9,457 nucleotides of DNA. It comes from Candidatus Bipolaricaulota bacterium. GTDB taxonomy: Bacteria > Bipolaricaulota > Bipolaricaulia > Bipolaricaulales > Bipolaricaulaceae. Made by a program: the position numbers and the translations under genes. Positions 1 to 6,988 of the stretch are shown piece after piece (the stretch's first letter is position 1; every line of letters starts with the position of its first letter). The notes beneath the pieces are model-generated. The model saw nothing but the letters and a program-made list of their open reading frames with translations. It was not told where the DNA came from and ran no database searches. The stretch spans positions 1 through 9,457 of the forward strand of contig JALVLL010000183.1 of NCBI GenBank assembly GCA_027027485.1. Reading direction: 5' to 3'.

Positions 1-932
1 ACGGTACCCAGCTTCCGCGATATCAACCCCAAGACCCCCGCGGCCTCCAATCCCCCCACCACCACGAAAAGCCCGATGAAGAAAAGGAGCACGTCCCAAT
101 GGATGAAGTTCATCACCTCGTCCACCTTGGGCCGCACCCAAAGTAGCCCCAAGGCGGCTCCGATGAGGGCCACGAGCCCCGGGGGAAAGTGCAACGGTTC
201 GTGCACGAAGTAAAGGAGAACCGTGATCCCCAACACCCAGAGCATCTTCCGCATGGTGACGGGATCCACCAGGGCCCTCCGGGCATCCAGGCGGTAGAGG
301 TTCTCCAGGTCCCTGGGCCTCTCGCGGAGCTCCCTCCGGAAGATCACCGGGAAAACGGCCGTGGAGGCCAAAAGTACCGCGAGGACCACCGGACCCAAAT
401 GGGTGAGGAACGCGTTGAACGAGAGGTCGGCCGCCGAGCCGATGATGATGTTGGGGGGATCGCCCACCAACGTGGCCACACCCCCGATGTTGGAAAGGAC
501 CGCTTCCCCGAGGAGGAAGGGTATGGGGTTGATCCCCATGACCTCCGCGATGGAGACCGTGACCGGAGCCACGATCACCACCGTGGTCACGTTATCGAGG
601 ACGGTGGAGACCAGGGCCGTGAACCACGAGAGCCCCAGGAAAAGCACCCACGGGCGCCCGCGGCTCGCCCGGGAGAGCATGATGGCGAAGTACTGGAAGG
701 CCCCGGTAGGCTTTATGATCCCCACGATGATCATCATCCCCAAAAGGAGCCCGATGGTGTTGAAGTCCACCGCCTCCACGGCGAGGTCGAAATCGTAAAA
801 CCCGAGGCCGATCCCCGCGGCGATCATGGCCACCGCCCCGGCCAGGGCGGCGATGGTGCGGTGGACCTTCCCCGAGAAGATGAGGACGTAGGTGGCGAGG
901 AAGATGGCCCCGGCGGAGACGGCGGGGATCAT
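1..932 (-). CDS. ArsB/NhaD-superfamily permease, second tandem copy (partial, C-terminus beyond window)
   Basis: This is an open frame of 310 complete codons from an ATG at 932 to the left edge with no stop. It is an integral membrane protein with many hydrophobic segments. It carries the family signatures LDNVTT (D113, N114) and GGVATLVGDPPNIIIGS (150-166), which in ArsB/NhaD/CitM-type carriers lie in the re-entrant substrate-binding regions. A charged cytoplasmic-type loop (about 199-220, RRELRERPRDLENL) separates the two halves, and the second half has just begun at the edge. The start codon shares ATGA with the stop codon of the upstream paralogue (929-932), so translation is probably coupled; no good Shine-Dalgarno is visible. 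It is clearly homologous along its whole visible length to that paralogue, consistent with tandem duplication. The substrate (Na+/H+, arsenite, dicarboxylate or another anion) cannot be read from sequence. The family call is firm, the substrate unknown. Confidence 0.85.
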   Translation of the reverse strand, partial: MIPAVSAGAIFLATYVLIFSGKVHRTIAALAGAVAMIAAGIGLGFYDFDLAVEAVDFNTIGLLLGMMIIVGIIKPTGAFQYFAIMLSRASRGRPWVLFLGLSWFTALVSTVLDNVTTVVIVAPVTVSIAEVMGINPIPFLLGEAVLSNIGGVATLVGDPPNIIIGSAADLSFNAFLTHLGPVVLAVLLASTAVFPVIFRRELRERPRDLENLYRLDARRALVDPVTMRKMLWVLGITVLLYFVHEPLHFPPGLVALIGAALGLLWVRPKVDEVMNFIHWDVLLFFIGLFVVVGGLEAAGVLGLISRKLGT

Positions 933-2254
933 GCGTAGAAGCCCGAGAGGACCCCCCAGACCACGAACAAGGTCCCCAGGGAAAGCCCCACGGACCACGC
1001 GGGCACCCCCACCGCCATCCACCGCTTAGCATCGATGGGGGTCTTGGTACGCTCGGAAAGGGAGATGGTGACCACCGTGGCCGAGGAACCGATGGGGGTG
1101 GCCAAGCCCCCGAGTACCGCCCCGATGGCCAGGCTCCACCAAAGCGGGGTGATGTGCCCCGGGGGAAGCCCGAGGTGGGCCAGCCGCTGGAGCACGGGCA
1201 CCAGGGCGATCACCAACGCCACGTTGTCCACCACCGCCGAGATGATCCCCGCCCCCCAGAGGAGGATCACCGAGGCCATCAGGACGTTGCCCGCGGCGAA
1301 CCTCTGAAAGAGGAGGGCGAACTCGTTGAGGACTCCCACGTGCTCCAGTCCCCCCACCAATACGAACAGCGCCCCATAGAAGAAAACCGCGCTCCACTCC
1401 ACCTCCGAAAGGACCTTCCGCACGTCGGGGCGGGCTACAATCAAGGCCAGGGCCGCCCCCAGCATGGCCACGGTGGCGGGCTCCAGGCCCAGCCACTGGT
1501 GGACGAGGTAGAGGAGGATCACCGCCACGAGCACGATGCTCATCCGCCGTGCCCCCGCCGGGTCCTCCAGGGCCTTGCGGGCATCGATACCCATCAGCTT
1601 CTCCACGTTCTTGGGACGTTTACGAACGAAATCCCGGAAGATGAGGGTGAAGACCGCCAGGGAACCGAGCCACACCGCCACCGCCACCGGCGCAAGATGC
1701 ACCAAGAAGTCCACGAACCCGAAGCCCGAGCCCGAACCGATGATGATGTTGGCCGGGTCCCCCACCAACGTGGCCAGCCCCCCCATCACCGCGAACGCCG
1801 CCTCGGTGGTGAGGAAGGGGAGGGGCGAGAGGTCGAGGATATCGGCGATGGAGATGGTGAGGGGGGCGATGAGGACCATGGTGGTGACGTTGTCCAGGAA
1901 GGCCGAGGCCCCGGCGGTGAACGCCCCGAGGCCCGCGAGGAGGAGCAACGGGCGCCCCCGGGAGGCCTGGGCGATCCTTATCGCGAGGTATTGGGTGGCC
2001 CCGGTCCCCTCCAGGATGGCCACCATGATCATCATCCCCGTCACCAGGAACAGCGTCCCGAAGTCGATGGACGAGAGGGCACCTTCCTGGTCGTAAAAGC
2101 CCAGGAAGGTCCCCACGAGGACCATAGCCACAGCACCGAGGAGAGCCGCTATGGTGCGGTGGATCCTCTCGGTGAAGATGAGGATGTAGGCCGCGATGAA
2201 CACCCCCAACGCGGCCCAAAGCCCAGCCGTTCCCGCCGAAACCTCCGTTTCCAT
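929..2254 (-). CDS. ArsB/NhaD-superfamily permease, first tandem copy
   Basis: This is a complete 441-residue polytopic membrane protein, the usual size for ArsB/NhaD/SLC13-like carriers. Two related halves are visible. LDNVTT (120-125) followed by GGLATLVGDPANIIIGS (158-174) in the first half is echoed by VDNVAL (342-347) followed by GGLATPIGSSATVV (382-395) in the second, as expected for the inverted structural repeat of this superfamily. A charged loop (about 207-233, with RKRPKNVEKL) joins the halves. The ATG at 2254 lies 10 bases after the Nudix stop, with no convincing Shine-Dalgarno, so re-initiation after the Nudix gene is plausible. Its last codons overlap the next permease by ATGA. 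Compared with the downstream copy it has changed the canonical SNIGG to VMGG and DPPN to DPAN, so substrate or coupling ion may differ. The exact substrate is not determinable. Confidence 0.88.
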   Translation of the reverse strand: METEVSAGTAGLWAALGVFIAAYILIFTERIHRTIAALLGAVAMVLVGTFLGFYDQEGALSSIDFGTLFLVTGMMIMVAILEGTGATQYLAIRIAQASRGRPLLLLAGLGAFTAGASAFLDNVTTMVLIAPLTISIADILDLSPLPFLTTEAAFAVMGGLATLVGDPANIIIGSGSGFGFVDFLVHLAPVAVAVWLGSLAVFTLIFRDFVRKRPKNVEKLMGIDARKALEDPAGARRMSIVLVAVILLYLVHQWLGLEPATVAMLGAALALIVARPDVRKVLSEVEWSAVFFYGALFVLVGGLEHVGVLNEFALLFQRFAAGNVLMASVILLWGAGIISAVVDNVALVIALVPVLQRLAHLGLPPGHITPLWWSLAIGAVLGGLATPIGSSATVVTISLSERTKTPIDAKRWMAVGVPAWSVGLSLGTLFVVWGVLSGFYA

Positions 2255-2264
2255 TGGCCCAGTA

Positions 2265-2708
2265 TCAGCGCGGCGATTCGCCTTCCCCGCGGCCCAGGGC
2301 CTCTTCGGCCTCCTTCAACACCCCCCGCTGCTCCGGGAAGGTCAAGGTGGCCAGGGCCTGGGGGAAGGGAAGCCAACGCATCTCCACGAGCTCCTCGCCG
2401 TTCAGTATCCCCTCCTCGCACGTCTCGGCCAGGAAATAGGTGACCTCCTTATGTACAAGCTTTCCGTTGCGGATGAAGCTGTAGTTGATGGTGCGGGAGA
2501 AGCCGGGGATGGGGCGGAGGTCCTCTATCCCCACTTCTTCGGAGACCTCACGGCGGGCCGCCTCTTCGGGGGTCTCGCCCTCCTCGATACGCCCCTTGGG
2601 GAAGCCCCAGTGGCGTCCGTTCCGGTTCCTGACGATGAGGTACTCGCGGGTCCCACCCCGCTTCCGAAAGAGGATGTACCCGGCGGCCCGCTCGAACTCT
2701 CCCCTCAC
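2265..2708 (-). CDS. Nudix hydrolase (Ap4A hydrolase/MutT-like)
   Basis: This is a 147-residue soluble protein with a perfect Nudix box, G39-x5-E45-x7-R53-E54-V-x-E57-E58-x-G60-I61, which binds catalytic Mg2+ and cleaves nucleoside diphosphates linked to a second moiety. The WGFPKG motif just before it (34-39) and the short size are typical of the asymmetric diadenosine tetraphosphatase branch, but related branches (house-cleaning NTP hydrolases, RppH-like) share them, so the substrate is open. The start is a GTG at 2708 whose bases overlap the rpoB stop (GTGA). An AAGGAG sequence at 2720-2725, inside the last rpoB codons, supports initiation there, although the spacing (11) is long. Position directly after rpoB means it is co-transcribed with the RNA polymerase and ribosomal genes, which could tie its level to growth rate. 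Confidence 0.9.
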   Translation of the reverse strand: MRGEFERAAGYILFRKRGGTREYLIVRNRNGRHWGFPKGRIEEGETPEEAARREVSEEVGIEDLRPIPGFSRTINYSFIRNGKLVHKEVTYFLAETCEEGILNGEELVEMRWLPFPQALATLTFPEQRGVLKEAEEALGRGEGESPR

Positions 2709-5700
2709 ACGATGTTCAGCTCCTTGCCTTTCTTGTCATAGGCCTTGGGCGAGAGGCAAAGCCCCTGGAGCTCCCGCCAGAGGACCTTGAAGGACTCCGG
2801 GATCCCCGGCCGGGGGAACTCCTCGCCCTTCAGGATCGCCTTGTAGAGCTGCACCCGGCCCTTGGTGTCGTCGGACTTCACCGTGAGCATCTCCTGCAGG
2901 AGCGACGCGGCTCCGTATGCCTCCAGGGCCCAGACCTCCATCTCCCCCAGGCGTTGGCCGCCGAACTGGGCCTTGCCGCCCAGGGGCTGCTGGGTGATGA
3001 GGGCGTAGGGACCGGTGGAGCGGGCGTGTATCTTGTCCGCGGCGATGTGCTCGAGCTTCATGATGTACATGTACCCCACGGTGATGGGATGCTCGAAGGG
3101 TTCGCCGGTGCGGCCGTCCCGGAGGACGACCTTCCCGTCCATGCTATCGCCGGCATCCAGCCCGGCCTTGACGCGCTCCTCGTGGAGCTCCCTGAGGATC
3201 TCCTCCTCCCTCGCCCCGTCGAAGGGGGGCGTGGCCGCCTTCTCGCCCCGCAGGTGGCAAAGCCACCCGAGGTGCGTCTCGAAGATCTGGCCCAGATTCA
3301 TCCGGGAGGGAACCCCCAGGGGGTTGAGGATGACGTCGAGTGGGGTCCCGTCGGGGAGGAAAGGCATGTCCTCCACCGGGAGGATCTTGGCGATGACACC
3401 TTTGTTCCCGTGGCGCCCGGCGAGCTTGTCCCCCACGGCGATGGGCCGCCGCTGGGCCACGTAGACCTTCACGAGCTCGTTCACCCCGGCCTCGAGCTCA
3501 TCGCCTTTGGCCCGCGAGAACCGCTTCACCCGGATCACCGTGGCGGTCCCGGAGATGGGGGGCATGCGGAGGGAGGTGTTGCGGAAGCTCCGCATCTTCT
3601 CCCCGAAGATGGACCGGAAGATCTTCTCCTCCGGGGTGGGCTCGGCCTCGCCCTTGGGGGTGAGCTTGCCCACGAGCACGTCCCCGGTCCTGACCTCGGT
3701 CCCCACGCGGATGATGCCGTGCTCGTCCAGGTTCTTACGGTCCTTGTTGGAGAGGCCGGGGATGTCGGCGGTGATCTCCTCGGGACCGAGCTTGGTGTCC
3801 TCAGCGGTGACCTCGAACTCCTGGATGTGGATGGAGTCGAGGATGTTCTCCCGCACCAGCCGCTCGGAGATCACGATGGCGTCCTCGTAGTTGTATCCCT
3901 CGAAGGGGAGGAACCCTACCAGGAGGTTGGCCCCGAGCGCGAGCTCCCCCTTGTCGGTAGAGAGGGAGTCCGCCAGGACATCGCCCTTCTTGACCTTGTC
4001 CCCGGGCCAGACGATGGGGCGGTGGTGGATGATGGTATCCTGGTTGGAGCGCTCGAAGTTGGCGAGCTTGTAGACCTTCTTTCCTTTCTTGGTGCGGACG
4101 ACGATCTTCTGGGCGTCCACCTTCTCGACGACCCCGTCTTCCTCGGCCACCACCACGGCGCCGGAGTCCACGGCGGCCTTCCGCTCCATGCCCGTTCCCA
4201 CCAGGGGAGCCTGGGGCTTGAGGAGCGGCACGGCCTGGCGCTGCATGTTGGCGCCCATAAGGGCACGGTTGGCGTCGTCGTGCTCCAAGAAGGGGATCAG
4301 GGAGGCCGAGACCCCCACGGTGGCGTGGGGGGCCACCTCCACGAAGTCCACCTCTTCGGGAGGGACGAACCGGATCTCCTCGCGCCCGGTCCTCACCGGG
4401 ACGAGCTCCCCCTGGATCCTGCCCTTCTCATCGATGGACACGGTGGCGGGGGCGATGAGGTACTTCTCCTCCTCGTCGGCCATGAGGTAGACGATCTCGC
4501 CGGTGACCACCCCGTCCTTCACCCGTACATAGGGGGCCTCCAGGAAGCCGTAGTCGTTTACCCGGACGAAGACCGCCATGGAGGTGATGAGGCCGATGTT
4601 CTGGCCCTCCGGGGTCTCGATGGGGCAGATCCGGGCGTAGTGGGAGGGGTGCACGTCCCGGACCTCGATCTTGGCCCGCTTGGCCTGGGGTGATCCGCCC
4701 AGGGCCGAGAGCCTCCGCTTGTGGGTGAGCTCCGAAAGGGGGTTGGTCTGCTCCAGGAACTGGGAGAGGCGCCCGGTGTAGAAGAAGGAGTTCACCGCCG
4801 CCTGTACCGTACGGGCGGAGATGATCTTGCGGATGATGTCCTTGTCCTCGGGGTCGTAGCGGGAGAGCTTGTCCTGGGCCACCCGGGCCATGCGCACGAG
4901 CCCCGCCCTTAAGGCCGCCTGGGCCTGCTCCCCGGGAAGCCTGACGCGCTTGTTCCCCAGGTGGTCCTTCTCATCCAAAAGCCGCGGATCCTCGGGGGCC
5001 CTGAGGAGGAGCTCCACCGCCCGGAAGATGTCCTCCGGGGTGAGGTAGGTCTCCTCGCGGTCCAGGCCGAGTTTGCGGTTCAGCTTGAAACGCCCGATCT
5101 TGGTGAGGTGGTAGCGCTCGGGGTTGAAGTAGAAGTCCCGGATGTACTCCTCCATCTGGGCCAGGGAGGGCCTATCGGAGGGGCGGAACTTGTGGTAGAT
5201 GTAGCGGATGGCCTCTTCCTGGGTCCTGGTCTTGTCCTCGGAGAGCGACTTCTGGATGGCCGGGTGCACCAAGCGCAGGGTACGGCCCGCCGCCTCGGCG
5301 ACCTCGGCCCGCTCCCGGGTGAGCTCGCTCCCGGCCTCCCACCGCTCATCCCCGATCTCCACGTCCTCGGCGAGGATGGCCCCCACCCTGTTGTGGAGCT
5401 CCTCCGGGGGGACCTCCACGGAGTAGCGCTTGAGGATCTCGGCGTTCTCCATCCCCAGGGCCCGCAGGAAGGTGGTGGCCGGTACCTTGGCCCGCCGATC
5501 CAGGCTCGCCTTCAGGTTCCAGCGGCGCACATCGAGGTCTATCTCCAGCCAGGCCCCGAGCTCCGGCAGGAAGTGGGCCCGGAAGAGGGTCGGGCCCTCC
5601 TGGGTGATGTAGAGCCCCGGGGAGCGGGCGAGCTCGTTTACGATGGCGTTCTGGGTCCCGTTGATGATGAAGGTGGCCCGGGAGGTCATGAGGGGGATAT

Positions 5701-6016
5701 CCGCGAGGTATAGCTCCGTCTCGCGGACCACCTTCCCGCCCTCCCAGAGCCTCGCCGTGACCTTGAGGGGGGCGGCGTAGGTGAGCCCCTTGTCGAGACA
5801 CTCCTCCTCGGAGTACCTGGGCTCGCCCAGGACAGGGTCCACGAGCTCCAAATAAAGGTCGTCCCTCCCCGGGCACTTTATGGGGGAGATCTCTTCGAAA
5901 AGCTCACGGATCCCCTCCTTGATGAAGCGCTCGTACGAGCGCTTCTGGCTCTCGAGGAGGTAGGGTGGATCCATCCACCACCGTGAGCGGCCGTACCAAC
6001 GCCTGTCGGTCTTCAT
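2705..6016 (-). CDS. rpoB: DNA-directed RNA polymerase subunit beta
   Basis: This is the catalytic beta subunit of RNA polymerase: 1103 residues, compact like Thermus (about 1119) and lacking the large lineage insertions of E. coli (1342). Landmarks in order: N-terminal PYLLESQKRSYERFI (18-32); lobe GTQNAIVNELARSPG (120-134); rifampicin region LSQFLEQTNPLSELTHKRR (417-435); ICPIETPEGQNIGLI (463-477); NYEDAIVISERLV (709-721) with the acidic pair E711-D712; GDKLAGRHGNKG (862-873) carrying the two conserved active-site lysines K864 and K872; and the C-terminal clamp GGKAQFGGQRLGEMEVWALEAYGA (about 1013-1036). The E. coli D516 equivalent is E422, and fork loop 2 departs from the usual GPGGLTRERA. 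The ATG at 6016 is the only start after an in-frame TGA in the leader. Downstream, rpoC is missing; a Nudix gene overlaps the stop codon instead. Confidence 0.98.
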   Translation of the reverse strand: MKTDRRWYGRSRWWMDPPYLLESQKRSYERFIKEGIRELFEEISPIKCPGRDDLYLELVDPVLGEPRYSEEECLDKGLTYAAPLKVTARLWEGGKVVRETELYLADIPLMTSRATFIINGTQNAIVNELARSPGLYITQEGPTLFRAHFLPELGAWLEIDLDVRRWNLKASLDRRAKVPATTFLRALGMENAEILKRYSVEVPPEELHNRVGAILAEDVEIGDERWEAGSELTRERAEVAEAAGRTLRLVHPAIQKSLSEDKTRTQEEAIRYIYHKFRPSDRPSLAQMEEYIRDFYFNPERYHLTKIGRFKLNRKLGLDREETYLTPEDIFRAVELLLRAPEDPRLLDEKDHLGNKRVRLPGEQAQAALRAGLVRMARVAQDKLSRYDPEDKDIIRKIISARTVQAAVNSFFYTGRLSQFLEQTNPLSELTHKRRLSALGGSPQAKRAKIEVRDVHPSHYARICPIETPEGQNIGLITSMAVFVRVNDYGFLEAPYVRVKDGVVTGEIVYLMADEEEKYLIAPATVSIDEKGRIQGELVPVRTGREEIRFVPPEEVDFVEVAPHATVGVSASLIPFLEHDDANRALMGANMQRQAVPLLKPQAPLVGTGMERKAAVDSGAVVVAEEDGVVEKVDAQKIVVRTKKGKKVYKLANFERSNQDTIIHHRPIVWPGDKVKKGDVLADSLSTDKGELALGANLLVGFLPFEGYNYEDAIVISERLVRENILDSIHIQEFEVTAEDTKLGPEEITADIPGLSNKDRKNLDEHGIIRVGTEVRTGDVLVGKLTPKGEAEPTPEEKIFRSIFGEKMRSFRNTSLRMPPISGTATVIRVKRFSRAKGDELEAGVNELVKVYVAQRRPIAVGDKLAGRHGNKGVIAKILPVEDMPFLPDGTPLDVILNPLGVPSRMNLGQIFETHLGWLCHLRGEKAATPPFDGAREEEILRELHEERVKAGLDAGDSMDGKVVLRDGRTGEPFEHPITVGYMYIMKLEHIAADKIHARSTGPYALITQQPLGGKAQFGGQRLGEMEVWALEAYGAASLLQEMLTVKSDDTKGRVQLYKAILKGEEFPRPGIPESFKVLWRELQGLCLSPKAYDKKGKELNIV

Positions 6017-6019
6017 ACC

Positions 6020-6038
6020 CTTACGGGGACCGCGTAAG
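6020..6038 (-). promoter_or_regulatory. Hairpin between the rpoB Shine-Dalgarno and start codon
   Basis: In the transcript, CTTACG (6038-6033) pairs perfectly with CGTAAG (6025-6020) across a 7-base loop. The stem ends three bases before the rpoB ATG. It separates the strong Shine-Dalgarno at 6044-6051 from the start by 27 bases of linear sequence, but if folded leaves only about 8 unpaired bases between them. A competing 5-bp pairing of the TTACG strand with an upstream CGTAA (6058-6054) would instead place the Shine-Dalgarno in a loop, and a GGGG/CCCC pairing is also possible. The pairing is seen directly; a role in translation is inferred. Confidence 0.5.
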
Positions 6039-6043
6039 CCCCC

Positions 6044-6051
6044 TCACCTCC
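6044..6051 (-). promoter_or_regulatory. rpoB: Strong Shine-Dalgarno (GGAGGTGA) upstream of rpoB, remote from the ATG
   Basis: GGAGGTGA is a full match to the conserved anti-Shine-Dalgarno end of 16S rRNA, the best in this window together with that of rplL. It lies 27 bases before the rpoB ATG, far beyond normal spacing, and no ATG, GTG or TTG start in the rpoB frame lies between them. The intervening hairpin at 6020-6038 would restore a normal distance. A weak AAGGG sits only one base from the ATG, too close to work well alone. Confidence 0.6.
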
Positions 6052-6061
6052 CGTTACGGAT

Positions 6062-6076
6062 GGCGCCCGAGGCGCC
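6062..6076 (-). promoter_or_regulatory. GC-rich hairpin just after the rplL stop codon
   Basis: GGCGCC-TCG-GGCGCC forms a 6-bp all-GC stem with a 3-base loop, starting one base after the rplL TAG. There is no following U-run, so it is not a canonical intrinsic terminator. In E. coli the rplL-rpoB gap carries a partial attenuator and an RNase III site, so a role in tuning the ribosomal protein to polymerase ratio, or in protecting or processing the upstream message, is plausible by analogy. It is the only strong hairpin I see at a gene junction here. Confidence 0.5.
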
Positions 6077-6077
6077 G

Positions 6078-6455
6078 CTATTTGATCTCCACTTCTGCCC
6101 CGACGGCCTCGAGCTTCTTCTTGATCTCCTCGGCCTCCTCGGGGTCTATGCCCGACTTGATGGTGGCGGGGAGCTTGTCCACTAGCTCCTTGGCCTCCTT
6201 GAGTCCCTTGCCGGTGATCTCCTTGACGGCCTTGATGACCTGGATCTTCTGCTGCCCCACGGAGGTGAGGACCACGTCCACCGCGGTCTTCTCCTCGGCC
6301 GGGGCAGCGCCGCCGGCAGCGGGAGCAGCGGCCACCGCCACGGGCACGGCCGCCTGGGCCGAGACGCCGAACCGCTCCTCGATGGCGGCCACGAGCTCGG
6401 CCAGCTCCTTCACCGACATCTCCTCGATGGCCTGCAGGATTTCCTCTTTGGTCAT
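6078..6455 (-). CDS. rplL: 50S ribosomal protein L7/L12
   Basis: This is a 125-residue protein of standard size. The N-terminal dimerisation and L10-binding region is 1-32 (MTKEEILQAIEEMSVKELAE). An Ala/Pro/Gly-rich flexible hinge follows (about 35-55), then the globular C-terminal domain (about 56-125) with VIKAVKEITGKGLKEAKELVD (73-93), the surface that recruits translational GTPases such as EF-G and EF-Tu. Multiple dimers bind L10 to form the mobile ribosomal stalk. Its ATG overlaps the rplJ stop (ATGA, 6452-6455), but it also has its own TAAGGAGG with 7-base spacing, fitting the need to make L12 in several copies per L10. The stop is followed at once by a GC-rich hairpin. Confidence 0.98.
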   Translation of the reverse strand: MTKEEILQAIEEMSVKELAELVAAIEERFGVSAQAAVPVAVAAAPAAGGAAPAEEKTAVDVVLTSVGQQKIQVIKAVKEITGKGLKEAKELVDKLPATIKSGIDPEEAEEIKKKLEAVGAEVEIK

Positions 6456-6976
6456 GACGACGCCTCCTTAGCCTTCTGTACTTCGGAAAGGGCCACCGCG
6501 AGTTTGCGCAGTATACCCTTCAAGGCCACGGCCAGCCCGCGGATGGGCCCGGCCATGGCCCCGGCCAGCCTCGCGATGAGCTCCTCCCTGGAGGGGAGGT
6601 CCGCTATTTTATCCGCCTCCTCGGGCGAGACGGGCTCCCCCTCGAATATCCCGGCCTTCACCTTGAGCTGCGGGAACTTCTTCCGCGACTCCCGCACCGC
6701 CCGGAAGGGGACAGTGGGATCGTCGTAGCCGATCACCACGGCGTTGGGACCCCGGAGGTACTTGGCCAGCTCCTCCAGGCCGGCCTCCTGGGCGGCGATG
6801 CGGGCCAGGGTGTTCTTTATCACCTTGAACTCGAGGCCCTTGCCCTTCATGAGCTCCCGCAGCTCGGTCATCTCCGGGGCCGGGATCCCCAGGTACTCCA
6901 CCAACACCAGCCCCTGGGCCTTGGAGAACTTCTCTTTCAGGGCCTGAACCTGGGCTATCTTTTCCGGCTTCGGCAT
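6452..6976 (-). CDS. rplJ: 50S ribosomal protein L10
   Basis: This is the stalk base protein L10. It binds 23S rRNA with its N-terminal domain and L7/L12 dimers with its C-terminal helix. Seen here: the N-terminal KIAQVQALKEKFSKAQGLVLVEYLG (6-30), the family motif VIKNTLARIA (52-61), LPSREELIARLAGAMAGPI (127-145), and a C-terminal helix running to the end. I choose the ATG at 6976 (174 residues) because the AAGGGGG upstream then has usable spacing. A second in-frame ATG at 6982, two codons earlier, sits directly against that purine run and is less likely, though it would give 176 residues. Only about six to twelve bases separate it from the rplA stop, so the classical L10-L12 autoregulatory leader seen before rplJ in E. 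coli has no room here. Confidence 0.96.
   Translation of the reverse strand: MPKPEKIAQVQALKEKFSKAQGLVLVEYLGIPAPEMTELRELMKGKGLEFKVIKNTLARIAAQEAGLEELAKYLRGPNAVVIGYDDPTVPFRAVRESRKKFPQLKVKAGIFEGEPVSPEEADKIADLPSREELIARLAGAMAGPIRGLAVALKGILRKLAVALSEVQKAKEASS
6463..6470 (-). promoter_or_regulatory. rplL: Strong Shine-Dalgarno for rplL
   Basis: TAAGGAGG, with seven bases before the rplL ATG, lies inside the last codons of rplJ. It is the most canonical ribosome-binding site in the window and probably lets rplL be translated more often than rplJ, as the stalk stoichiometry requires. Confidence 0.75.
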
Positions 6977-6988
6977 ACCCATCCCCCT

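Noticed and set aside
189..938. Plus-strand open frame of 249 codons near the left edge
   Set aside because: It is the antisense shadow of the partial second permease, whose minus-strand frame has clear family motifs and paralogy with its neighbour.
592..1032. Minus-strand open frame of 146 codons starting inside the first permease
   Set aside because: It is a different frame of the same strand and overlaps both permeases. The translation is Gly/Arg/His-rich with no membrane spans, while the frame starting at 932 gives a proper permease.
1154..2443. Plus-strand open frame of 429 codons opposite the first permease and Nudix genes
   Set aside because: Its composition is rich in His, Arg, Glu and Gly without hydrophobic cores. 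It spans two real minus-strand genes and has no family features.
2954..4693. A 579-codon open frame on the plus strand opposite rpoB
   Set aside because: It is antisense to a certain rpoB, has low-complexity Gly/Asp/Leu/His-rich composition typical of GC-rich shadow frames, and shows no recognisable domain.
2705..6016. RpoB truncation or frameshift because it is shorter than E. coli beta
   Set aside because: All core motifs from the N-terminus to the C-terminal clamp are present in one frame; the short length matches compact beta subunits lacking lineage-specific insertions.
6020..6077. Intrinsic terminator between rplL and rpoB
   Set aside because: Two hairpins exist but neither is followed by a run of U in the transcript, so they do not qualify as canonical terminators in either direction.
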